DNA of 40,016 nucleotides from Alphaproteobacteria bacterium (lineage in GTDB: Bacteria; Pseudomonadota; Alphaproteobacteria; UBA2136; JAPPOO01): the NCBI GenBank assembly GCA_028817875.1, contig JAPPOO010000083.1:1-40016 (forward strand), given 5' to 3'. Shown piece by piece: positions 15,911 to 23,286 of the stretch (positions within the stretch are counted from its first letter, which is position 1; every line of letters starts with the position of its first letter). Under the pieces are notes generated by a model that was not told the origin of the DNA, did not search any database, and saw nothing but the letters and a program-made list of their open reading frames with translations. The position numbers and the translations under genes are program-made.

Positions 15911-16190
15911 ATAGGTTTTTCCCCTTTTCCTTCTTATAAAATGTGAAGGCACTTTAGCACTCCAAGGCTCTGTATGGCAATAAATCAAATGGGATAAATA
16001 CATTGAAACATCCGATGATTTCAGTAACTATTAAAATAAGATTTAAAATACTTTCCTATAAAAAACAAATAGATAAACCTATTATAGCAAAAGTTAGTCG
16101 TATAAATTCCATTTGCAAACCTATGGCAGCATGCCAGTATTTTATACAAGTTTGTATATACATAAAAAGGCAAAACAAAAGGAATACTGT

Positions 16191-16601
16191 ATGAGTAAAG
16201 TAATTTTAACCGTTGATGACTCTATGACAATTCGCCAAATGGTTGGATTTGTCTTGAAGAATGCGGGGTACACAGTAGTAAGTGCTGTAGATGGCATTGA
16301 CGGCTTAAACAAGGCAAAATCCCAACATGTTGATCTCATCTTAACAGATTTAAATATGCCAAATATGGATGGCTTAGTATTAACACAATCCCTCCGTACC
16401 GAAACAAACTATGCAACAACACCTATTTTTATGATGACGACAGAATCTGACGATGAGAAAAAAACAGCAGGACAACAGGCTGGTGTGACTGGATGGATTG
16501 TAAAACCCTTTAACCCTGATCAACTACTAAAAGTTATTGAACAGGCTTTAAATTCTGAAAAAAGTGCGACAGCAACAGTAACGGAGTTAGCTACAGGTTA
16601 A
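16191..16601 (+). CDS. CheY-like single-domain response regulator
   Basis: 136 residues, a lone receiver domain. The acidic pair is D9-D10, the phospho-acceptor D53 (LILTDLNMPNMDG), the switch Thr in MMTTES (83-84) and the conserved Lys in VKPF (105). VDDSMTIRQMVGFVLKNAGY resembles chemotaxis-type CheY. AAGGA lies seven bases before the ATG. There is no output domain, so it acts through protein contacts. It is the first gene of a three-gene run with a STAS protein and a kinase-receiver-phosphatase fusion. No CheA or other histidine kinase is encoded nearby, so its phosphodonor is unknown. Confidence 0.93.
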   Translation: MSKVILTVDDSMTIRQMVGFVLKNAGYTVVSAVDGIDGLNKAKSQHVDLILTDLNMPNMDGLVLTQSLRTETNYATTPIFMMTTESDDEKKTAGQQAGVTGWIVKPFNPDQLLKVIEQALNSEKSATATVTELATG

Positions 16602-16726
16602 TTTTCAATAGGTATGATGCCCTATGGCGAAATTGCCATAGGGATATCACATATTTCATCTTTTTTTCTTTCCAAGAAAATACCCAGCTTTCATAATTTT
16701 TGCCAAACGAACAAAAGGATTTTTTT

Positions 16727-17038
16727 ATGCTAACAGTTACAGAGCCCGTTTCAGGGGAATTTGAACTTAAATTTGACAAAACATTTGATTTTGAGTCTCA
16801 CAAAGAGTTTCGTCAGCACATTAAAGATATTATGGACAAGAATCCTCAACGCTTGAGCCTCAATTTTGCTGATGTAGAGTACTTAGACTCCTCAGCTTTA
16901 GGTATGCTGATGCTTGCTAAGCACGAAGCTGATGCAAAATCGGCACAGATTGTGATTACTCAGCTTAAAGAGGGACATGCACGAAAAGTACTGGAACTTG
17001 TAAAGTTTGATCAGTTATTTGCAATTGAATATGCCTAG
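16727..17038 (+). CDS. STAS-domain anti-sigma-factor antagonist-like protein
   Basis: 103 residues, a single STAS domain. The phosphorylation loop is VEYLDSSALGMLML with Ser55/Ser56 after D54, as in SpoIIAA/RsbV-type proteins. AAGGA lies six bases before the ATG at 16727. The next gene carries both a serine-kinase-like HATPase and a PP2C phosphatase, which are the two enzymes expected to phosphorylate and dephosphorylate this serine. It is therefore the likely substrate and output of the cassette. The downstream target (a sigma factor, secretion or motility component) is not seen. Confidence 0.92.
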   Translation: MLTVTEPVSGEFELKFDKTFDFESHKEFRQHIKDIMDKNPQRLSLNFADVEYLDSSALGMLMLAKHEADAKSAQIVITQLKEGHARKVLELVKFDQLFAIEYA

Positions 17039-17086
17039 GTAATTGGCTGTGTATGTTTCCCCTGCAATGCAAGGAAGGATTTTATT

Positions 17087-19003
17087 TTGAAGCTTGCTTT
17101 TCAAGATATCTTTTGTGGTGCAGGGGTTGCTGCTGAGGCCAAAAAAACTTTTACGAAATTTATTGATCCTAAATCTTTAGATGGTTCTTTATTCGTTGGA
17201 ACAAATAGTGAAAGTCTTTTAGAGGGTATTGCTGAAAAGCATAGTGCTTTTTTAATTGGTTCTTCTTACGAAAAACTTGCCTCTAAAATAACTTGGCCGG
17301 ATGAAAACCAAACAGGACAGCTTGCCTTACTTATTGTTGCAGAATGCAGGTTTTTATATGGTAATCACATTTCAGAGCATTTAGCGGAATATTTAGCAAG
17401 CCAAAACTTGCTAGGAGACGAGCAACGCCCAACATTTCACCTTATTTTACAGGAAGCGTTAGCCAACGCCATTGAACATGGTAACCTTGGTCTCTCCAGT
17501 CTCAAAGACCGTAAAGTAGACGAGTATACATGGCTAGATAAATATTACGCACGCGTAAAAGATATGCTAGCGAATACGGATAACGGCCGTAGGACTGTAA
17601 CCATCTCCATTATATTACAAAATGACAGCCTACTGGTATGGGTGGAAGATGAAGGTGGTGGTTTTGATATTAATAAGACCAGCCAAGCTGTACAGTTTAC
17701 AAAGGTGTATAACCGAGGACTAGGCCTTTCTATGCAGCTCTCAGAAGAAATTAAACATGACAAAGGTGGCAGGCGCTGTTTCTTTAAAATACCTTGTTAT
17801 ACTCAACATACTAAATTTGCCCCGCCAACTCGCTCAACAGCTAAAGAAAAGGGTAAAATCCTTATTGTTGACGATCAAAAAATTAACCGCGACCTTGCAC
17901 GACACTTTTTAACATCAGCCGGCTATAAAAATGTCGAAACAGCGGTTGATGGAAAAGACGCTATGGATAAGGTAGAAATATTCAACCCTGACCTGATCTT
18001 ATTAGATATTATTATGCCGGAAATGGATGGATTTGAAACTTGTACAGCCCTCAAAGCAAACCCTGAAACATCCAATATTCCCGTCCTATTTTTATCAGGC
18101 CTCACCGATGCCAATAGCCGAACTCAAGGCTACCGCTTAGGTGCTGTAGACTACGTTAATAAACCTATTGACCGTAACGAAATGGTAGCACGGGCCGATG
18201 TCCATATTCTGAACGGTATGATGTTGAAAGCAACGCAGGTTTTCTCTCAGAGGCTTGTGGATGATCTTAAACATGCTCAACGTTTTCAAGCCAGCCTTCT
18301 TCCCTCTGCTCAAGTACTAGAACAAGCGTGTGAACGGTATGATATTTCTATCCATGCGCACTTTAACCCATGTGATGAATTAGCAGGAGACTACTGGCAT
18401 TTCTTTCCTATTGATGATGAAAATATTGCTTTAACACTTGCTGATTTTACAGGGCATGGTGTTTTAGCAGCATTAAACACTGTTAATTTACACGCTCTTT
18501 TTAATGAATTTGAACAGATTGTTCACGACCCTCTAGAAATAGTGAATAAACTAAATGACCGTTTATACAAAACGCTGAAAATTGAGCATTTCGCAACACT
18601 TTTCTATGGCGTGCTCAATATTAAAACAGGCAAACTGCGCTATGTATCTTGTGGCGCTCCCGCCCCTATCATTATACCAGCTGACACTGATAAAAAGCCA
18701 ATTTTATTAGATTCAGCAGGTTTGCCTGTTGGATTAATGGATAGCACAGTATTTTCAACGACTGTACAAGAAGCTAAATTGGATAAAGGGGACAGACTCT
18801 TTTTATATAGTGATGCTTTAGAAGAAAGTTTGCATGCAGAAGATACGATTTGGGAGGAAGATATTTTAATCGAAAAGCTGAGCCAATGCAGCCAAAATAA
18901 AGAGGATAGCCTAACCCTTATTAACAACATTTTACGGCAATTTAACCGCACTGTACAAAAACCACTTAAGGATGATTTAACGCTTGTAAGTATCCAACTT
19001 TAA
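17087..19003 (+). CDS. Fusion of anti-sigma-type kinase, receiver and PP2C phosphatase (SypE-like)
   Basis: 638 residues with three domains. About 110-240 is an RsbW-like HATPase with N-box E123/N127 (LQEALANAIEHG), a DEGGGFD loop (188-194) and GLGL (211-214). About 256-375 is a receiver with D262-D263, phospho-acceptor D307 (LLDIIMPEMDG), S337 and K359. About 395-638 is a SpoIIE-type PP2C with GDYW (434-437), DFTGHG (453-458), YSDALEE (D576) and KDDLTLV (D629, D630), so all metal sites look intact. The order matches SypE of Vibrio, which controls the STAS protein SypA; here the STAS gene is just upstream. The start is TTG with GGAAGGA seven bases before it. The first 100 residues match nothing I know. 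Its stop overlaps that of the convergent gene. Confidence 0.93.
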   Translation: MKLAFQDIFCGAGVAAEAKKTFTKFIDPKSLDGSLFVGTNSESLLEGIAEKHSAFLIGSSYEKLASKITWPDENQTGQLALLIVAECRFLYGNHISEHLAEYLASQNLLGDEQRPTFHLILQEALANAIEHGNLGLSSLKDRKVDEYTWLDKYYARVKDMLANTDNGRRTVTISIILQNDSLLVWVEDEGGGFDINKTSQAVQFTKVYNRGLGLSMQLSEEIKHDKGGRRCFFKIPCYTQHTKFAPPTRSTAKEKGKILIVDDQKINRDLARHFLTSAGYKNVETAVDGKDAMDKVEIFNPDLILLDIIMPEMDGFETCTALKANPETSNIPVLFLSGLTDANSRTQGYRLGAVDYVNKPIDRNEMVARADVHILNGMMLKATQVFSQRLVDDLKHAQRFQASLLPSAQVLEQACERYDISIHAHFNPCDELAGDYWHFFPIDDENIALTLADFTGHGVLAALNTVNLHALFNEFEQIVHDPLEIVNKLNDRLYKTLKIEHFATLFYGVLNIKTGKLRYVSCGAPAPIIIPADTDKKPILLDSAGLPVGLMDSTVFSTTVQEAKLDKGDRLFLYSDALEESLHAEDTIWEEDILIEKLSQCSQNKEDSLTLINNILRQFNRTVQKPLKDDLTLVSIQL

Positions 19004-19926
19004 AAGGGTACTTCTTGATAAGAATACTTACCTGCCTTCAGATATTTTTCAGATTTTTCTTCAACTTCTCCCAAAAGACTGAGCCCCGGACCAGTAGGGT
19101 CTAATAAAATAAAATTCTCTCCTCCAAGACGGATGCTATAGTCTCCTTTTTGTGGTCTCATTTGAATCCCAACAAAAGCGTGTTCTGGCACATAAACAAT
19201 AACACTACGCAAGTGTGGGTACAGCTGCCGCAACATAGCAGCTAGCGTTACGCTTTTTGTATCACAATCACCGCGATTATTTAGCAATAAACCGTAAGGC
19301 GTTTGAAAACCAGCGCCGTTAGAGGTTTCGCGGTTAACAAGCTGGTCATACGGAATTGTTTGTAACCATCCTAACATATAGTTAATGGTAGCACGCTGGT
19401 TATACCCTCTGGTTTTAGAACGAATTGCCCGTACAACAGGCTCCATAGGAGTAACATAACGTTTAGCAATATGCCTATGGTCAGGCATTACATAATCTCC
19501 GTAACGCATATAAAAGTTCTGTTTAGTGTACTCTTCCATTGCCTGTTCTTGAGCAGCTTTTATTTTTTTGGCATATACTGCCTGCTCTGATGACGACATA
19601 TTGATGTAAATTACATCAAATCCATAAGAGTTTTCCTCAACCCGCAACCGAGGAAATTTTTTAACAAACTCTTGCACTTTTTTAAAAGCATAATCATTTG
19701 CCTTTTGGTTATCAAACCCCTTAAATTCGCTATTGCCCTTAGCAACATCTTTTTTAGAAAGCCTAAAAACAAGGGTGCGATTTTTGCGACTTCTATCTTG
19801 CCAACGGTAACTGAGTACAACATCTGCTCCTGCATACTGCCGTTTAAATAGTTTTTGCTCTGCATGGGCAGAAAAGCCAATGCTGACAATATACAAACAA
19901 AGGATAAAAAAGAAATATCTTAGCAA
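19000..19926 (-). CDS. Secreted transglutaminase-like cysteine protease family protein
   Basis: 308 residues with a signal peptide (cleavage near AHA/EQ, 22). The transglutaminase-like catalytic triad is visible: C221 in NRGDCDTKS, H249 in VPEHAFVG and D276 in LLDPTG. The N-terminal half (25-170) is unassigned and charged. Periplasmic transglutaminase-like proteins cleave or cross-link peptides; the substrate here is unknown. The start is TTG (19926), three bases after the stop of the upstream secreted-protein gene, so the two form a unit. The 3' end overlaps by four bases the convergent SypE-like gene. Confidence 0.85.
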   Translation of the reverse strand: MLRYFFFILCLYIVSIGFSAHAEQKLFKRQYAGADVVLSYRWQDRSRKNRTLVFRLSKKDVAKGNSEFKGFDNQKANDYAFKKVQEFVKKFPRLRVEENSYGFDVIYINMSSSEQAVYAKKIKAAQEQAMEEYTKQNFYMRYGDYVMPDHRHIAKRYVTPMEPVVRAIRSKTRGYNQRATINYMLGWLQTIPYDQLVNRETSNGAGFQTPYGLLLNNRGDCDTKSVTLAAMLRQLYPHLRSVIVYVPEHAFVGIQMRPQKGDYSIRLGGENFILLDPTGPGLSLLGEVEEKSEKYLKAGKYSYQEVPF

Positions 19927-19929
19927 AAT

Positions 19930-20832
19930 CTACTTATTCCCTTGATAAAATGGATGTGACGGGGGTAAATCAGGCAATTTCTTATTAGGTTGATCTAATA
20001 ATTTTCTGATTTGTTGAAAATCCATAGTTTTTCCGCCTGATTTAAAAGTTTTCCCACCAAAAAAGCGGGTCATAAGCGACAAACGCGCCTCTGGCGTAAA
20101 AGGAACAATATTTGTTGGCTGAACAAGATCTGGGAGCTTTTTCTCATCCATAATAGGAACAATACCCGTCAAACGAAAACTCCGTTTATCAGGAAAATCT
20201 ATAGCAATTGGTACAGGAGACCACCCTTTAATATTTTTGGCGACCTTCCCGCCTTTACTATCTTTCCCCCATTCAAAAAGGCGTACATCATAAAATTCAC
20301 AACTATTAACAAATAAGCCACCAATCGCAAGACGAATACTCTCGGTAAACCTAATCAAATCCACCAAACGAACTCCCGTCAAATAACTTGTCACGCTACT
20401 TACCGTCATTTTCCCACAGTCATTCATAGCAATGTCTTTAACTTCCAATACTTTTGTAGGAAATTGTAGAAAATCAGGGCCTTTTGCTTTTTTGTCTACA
20501 AACGCAGGTAAAAGGTACAACCTTTTTTTAACGGCAGAAACAGGTAAAGAGTACCAGTTTTCATCATCAGGAAAACGAAGAAAAGCCTTTTGATGCTGTA
20601 TATCAAACATATACTCAACGCCGCTGTCATTTTCTAAAGCTTGGATTCTTTTACCCGGTATAACAAGGATTTTCCCCTGCTCGCCATTCCAGTTGTACTG
20701 GACAACCCAAGCAGCAGCTGTTTTAAGCATAGCAAGCTCTTCTTGCCTCTTGGCATCTAACTTTTCGGTTTGCGCCACCACTAAAAATGGCCACAAAACC
20801 GCTAAAAACATAAAAAACACTAAATTCTTCAT
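19930..20832 (-). CDS. Secreted protein of unknown function, partner of the transglutaminase-like gene
   Basis: 300 residues from ATG 20832, with AAAAGAGAG just upstream. A signal peptide (MKNLVFFMFLAVLWPFLVVAQ) is followed by a soluble, mostly beta-rich body with few cysteines (about C149 and C188) and a proline-rich tail (PDLPPSHPF). No family recognised. Its tight spacing to the transglutaminase-like gene suggests a shared periplasmic job, for example as substrate or cofactor; this is inference. It is divergent from efp with about 86 bases between starts. Confidence 0.8.
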   Translation of the reverse strand: MKNLVFFMFLAVLWPFLVVAQTEKLDAKRQEELAMLKTAAAWVVQYNWNGEQGKILVIPGKRIQALENDSGVEYMFDIQHQKAFLRFPDDENWYSLPVSAVKKRLYLLPAFVDKKAKGPDFLQFPTKVLEVKDIAMNDCGKMTVSSVTSYLTGVRLVDLIRFTESIRLAIGGLFVNSCEFYDVRLFEWGKDSKGGKVAKNIKGWSPVPIAIDFPDKRSFRLTGIVPIMDEKKLPDLVQPTNIVPFTPEARLSLMTRFFGGKTFKSGGKTMDFQQIRKLLDQPNKKLPDLPPSHPFYQGNK

Positions 20833-20918
20833 TTGCTCTCTTTTATGGGACTTGGTACAAACAACACTCAACAGGCACATATTTTTTAAAACAGTTAACA
20901 GGTTAAGGGTACCACTTC

Positions 20919-21479
20919 ATGAAAATCAACGGTAACGAAATCCGCCCCGGTATGGTGTTAGAACACCAAAAAAAGCTGTGGCGTGTCGCTAAAATCTCTC
21001 ATACACAACCGGGTAAAGGCGGTGCTTATACGCAAGCTGAAATGAAATGTATCACTGACGGTACAAAACTAAATGAACGTTTCCGCTCCGCTGAATCCGT
21101 TGAGCGCGCCGTTTTGGAACAACGCCCTATGCAATATTTGTATGATAGTGGCGATAGCCTTGCCTTTATGGATAATACAACGTTCGAACAAGTTGAAATC
21201 AACTACGACCTTATGGGCGACCAAAAAGTTTGGCTGCAAGAAAATATGGACGTTTCCGTAGAATTTCACCAAGGCAGCCCCATTGGTGTAGAGCTTCCTG
21301 CAACAGTGGATATGGAAGTTGTAGAAGCCGACGCTGTAGTAAAAGGGCAGACCGCCTCCTCTTCTTACAAGCCTGCTAAGCTTGAAAATGGCGAAACTGT
21401 ACTTGTACCGCCTTACGTTGAATCAGGCATTAAAATTACCGTCAATACAGCTGATGGTACATTCAGCGGGAGAGCCTAA
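20919..21479 (+). CDS. efp: Elongation factor P
   Basis: 186 residues. EF-P helps ribosomes pass polyproline stretches. KINGNEIRPGMVLEH at the N-terminus, the loop TQPGKGGAY with the modifiable Lys33, and C-terminal YVESGIKITVNTADGTFSGR are typical. AAGGG lies about ten bases before the ATG. Lys33 occupies the position modified by beta-lysylation in E. coli, but no epmA/epmB lies in the window. The next gene begins two bases after its stop, so it is co-transcribed with the inositol-monophosphatase-like gene. Confidence 0.96.
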   Translation: MKINGNEIRPGMVLEHQKKLWRVAKISHTQPGKGGAYTQAEMKCITDGTKLNERFRSAESVERAVLEQRPMQYLYDSGDSLAFMDNTTFEQVEINYDLMGDQKVWLQENMDVSVEFHQGSPIGVELPATVDMEVVEADAVVKGQTASSSYKPAKLENGETVLVPPYVESGIKITVNTADGTFSGRA

Positions 21480-21480
21480 C

Positions 21481-22227
21481 ATGAAAGCCCATTACAAACG
21501 CCTACTACAAGAAGTTATCGAAAAAAACGCTTCTAACTACTATCGTGCTTTTTGCGAAATTAAACAGCAACAAGTAACACCTGAAAAAGCTGAGGTCGCT
21601 GCTAAAAACTTGATGAGCAATACCTTGCATAGTGTTTTGGAAGTTCTGAACAAAACTAACTTTACGGCACACCCAATGCCGGAAGCTCTGCCTCAAACAG
21701 GTTGGGCTGTAGGATTTTCAGATTTACGCAACCTCAGCCACGGACGTTCCAGCGGTGCTTACGCGGTATTACTAGAAAATGACCAGCCTACATGGGGTGC
21801 TTACCTTGATTTCGCAAACGGCCAGCTTACTTGGGCAGCCCCAGGCGAAGGTGTGCATTCTCAAAGCAAGCTGCGTGTAGCTAATCGTCAAAAATTAGAG
21901 CATGGCTTGCTTTCCTTACCTTGGCGCACGGGTGATACTATTCGCCTTAACATGCTAGATGTTGCAGCAACCGCAGGCCTACACACCCGCAAAACCAGCC
22001 AACCCGTGCAGGATGCTTTGGCCGTTGCAGCTGGTGAAATTGATGTGATGCTTCAAGCAAGCCTTACCCCTGCTGAAGCCATGCTGATCAGCCTATTTGT
22101 TCAGGAAGCTGGCGGCGTTGTGAGTACCCTGAAAGGGCAAGCAGTTACCCCCCAAACAAAAGAACTTATTGCTGCTAACAGCAAATTACATGGTCAGTTT
22201 TTAAAACAGCTTAGAAATATGTCATGA
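21481..22227 (+). CDS. Degenerate inositol-monophosphatase-like protein, probably non-catalytic
   Basis: 248 residues. Inositol-monophosphatase/SuhB-type genes commonly follow efp in alphaproteobacteria. The fold text is recognisable: WAVGFSDLRNLSHG (75-88) aligns with WIVDPLDGTTNFVHG, LENDQPTWGAYLDF with ENGEPVLGVVYDP, and LTPAEAMLISLFVQEAGG (195-212) with KPWDIAAGLLLVEEAGG. Of the metal ligands, the first Asp of DPLD is G78 and the WD Asp is A198. The second Asp may survive as D81 and a Glu as E68. Activity is doubtful; RNA binding or regulation, as shown for SuhB, is possible. GGGAGAG precedes the ATG at 21481; upstream in-frame codons overlap efp and are unlikely. Confidence 0.8.
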   Translation: MKAHYKRLLQEVIEKNASNYYRAFCEIKQQQVTPEKAEVAAKNLMSNTLHSVLEVLNKTNFTAHPMPEALPQTGWAVGFSDLRNLSHGRSSGAYAVLLENDQPTWGAYLDFANGQLTWAAPGEGVHSQSKLRVANRQKLEHGLLSLPWRTGDTIRLNMLDVAATAGLHTRKTSQPVQDALAVAAGEIDVMLQASLTPAEAMLISLFVQEAGGVVSTLKGQAVTPQTKELIAANSKLHGQFLKQLRNMS

Positions 22228-22445
22228 GCGACTTGATATCCAATCTCACGCAAACAGCACTTATTATTTGGTTGGATATTAAAACCTTCTTGCTAGTTTG
22301 GTTTTTGGCTATTTTAGCTACTAGCTTGTTCTACAGGGTCATTCAAGCTAAAGGAAAAAGCGATAGCTTATTCTGGCTTGTATGGCCTTTTTTAGTAGCC
22401 ACCTTCATCGTTACACCTTTTCTTTATTTTATTGCAAGGTGGTAG
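22224..22445 (+). CDS. Small membrane protein of unknown function
   Basis: 73 residues with two hydrophobic segments (about 13-36 and 48-70) joined by a short polar loop (YRVIQAKGKSDS). The ATG overlaps the stop of the inositol-monophosphatase-like gene (ATGA), so it is translationally coupled and belongs to the efp group. No family recognised. Confidence 0.75.
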   Translation: MSDLISNLTQTALIIWLDIKTFLLVWFLAILATSLFYRVIQAKGKSDSLFWLVWPFLVATFIVTPFLYFIARW

Positions 22446-22499
22446 TTGATTATCGCAGCAAGTTGCATTAAAGTGCCGCTCACTGGTGGTTAAGCATAT

Positions 22500-22576
22500 G
22501 CCCATGTAATCCAATCGGTAGAGATAGAGGACTTAAAATCCTTCCAGTGCCAGTTCGAGTCTGGCCATGGGCACCA
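22500..22576 (+). tRNA. tRNA with Leu(UAA) anticodon but short variable loop
   Basis: 77 bases with encoded CCA. The acceptor is GCCCATG/CATGGGC with discriminator A. The D-arm is weak (ATC/GAT, three pairs) and its loop carries AATCGGTAG. The anticodon stem is GAGGA/TCCTT with loop CTTAAAA, giving anticodon UAA. The T-arm is GCCAG/CTGGC with TTCGAGT. The variable region is only five bases (CCAGT), whereas bacterial tRNA-Leu normally carries a long variable arm. A terminator follows. It may be an unusual functional tRNA or a decayed copy. Confidence 0.85.
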
Positions 22577-22586
22577 CTAAAAATTC

Positions 22587-22616
22587 AAGGCTGAACAACG
22601 GTTTTAGCCTTTTTTT
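22587..22616 (+). terminator. Terminator after the tRNA
   Basis: AAGGCT (22587-22592) pairs with AGCCTT (22606-22611), followed by a T-run to 22616. It lies 11 bases after the encoded CCA. Confidence 0.75.
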
Positions 22617-22692
22617 ATATCCTATGCCCAAACTTCTATTTTACATACATATGTATTTATGTTGATATATATGTATAGTTATTTAAAGCATA

Positions 22693-22728
22693 ACTGTAAC
22701 CAAAACTGTGACTAAAATCGTGACAGAA
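22693..22728. repeat. Three imperfect 12-bp direct repeats
   Basis: ACTGTAACCAAA, ACTGTGACTAAA and ATCGTGACAGAA lie head to tail, just before the terminator of the convergent gene. Function unknown; they could be regulator sites or chance. Confidence 0.5.
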
Positions 22729-22757
22729 AAAAAGAAGGTCCCTAAAAAAAGACCTTC
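22727..22757 (-). terminator. Intrinsic terminator of the gene 22792-23169
   Basis: On the minus strand GAAGGTC and GACCTTC pair perfectly around a ten-base loop and run into seven T's. It is 35 bases after the stop codon. Confidence 0.9.
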
Positions 22758-22791
22758 AATTTCGTAATAATGTTCGTAAAATGGCTTAAGC

Positions 22792-23169
22792 TTATACTAT
22801 AGTGAATTCTATTGCTGTTGGAATCCAATAATTCTTGATAAGCCGTCCGTCCTCTCGCTGCCTTGGCAAAGTTATTCGAGGATCCCGAATTTGATCACTT
22901 TTAAATTCAATGGTTTTTCCTGCTTCGACTATTCTAAAACCATTTAAATGGCGAAGAGTACAAGCAAGAACCCATAGAGCCAGCAAAGTTGGCGATACGA
23001 TACCCACAACAGAAAAAAAGATATCATATTCCAAATCAAATAACTTTAACACCGTTACTAAGATTGCAGCAACAGAACAGACTACAAGAGTAAAAAGAAC
23101 CAATCTAAAACGAAAATTTTTCGCCATTGCTTGGTCAGTTACTTCTATCAGTTTTTTTTCTAGTGACAT
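22792..23169 (-). CDS. Two-helix membrane protein of unknown function
   Basis: 125 residues from ATG 23169, chosen because AGGAGG lies seven bases upstream. A charged N-terminus is followed by two membrane helices (about 22-44 and 51-75) and a soluble C-terminal tail of about 45 residues rich in charged residues (QIRDPRITLPRQREDGRLIKNYW). No family recognised. A single-gene unit with its own terminator, downstream of icd on the same strand. A 7-bp hairpin at 23243-23265 lies between the two genes. Confidence 0.8.
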   Translation of the reverse strand: MSLEKKLIEVTDQAMAKNFRFRLVLFTLVVCSVAAILVTVLKLFDLEYDIFFSVVGIVSPTLLALWVLACTLRHLNGFRIVEAGKTIEFKSDQIRDPRITLPRQREDGRLIKNYWIPTAIEFTIV

Positions 23170-23286
23170 ATTTTTGCCTCCTAACAAAAAAAGTGTAAAA
23201 AAGTTACGTTAGAGCAAAAATTACTACATGATTATTTAAACTAAGTACAATAAAAAAGTGTACTTCGATTTTAACACATAGAAAAA

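Noticed and set aside
16003-16190. A small gene directly upstream of the CheY-like gene
   Set aside because: The only frame is AT-rich, has no ribosome site and overlaps the likely leader of the CheY-like gene.
22577-22790. Prophage or island attachment site beside the tRNA
   Set aside because: No integrase and no repeat of the tRNA 3' end is visible in the window.
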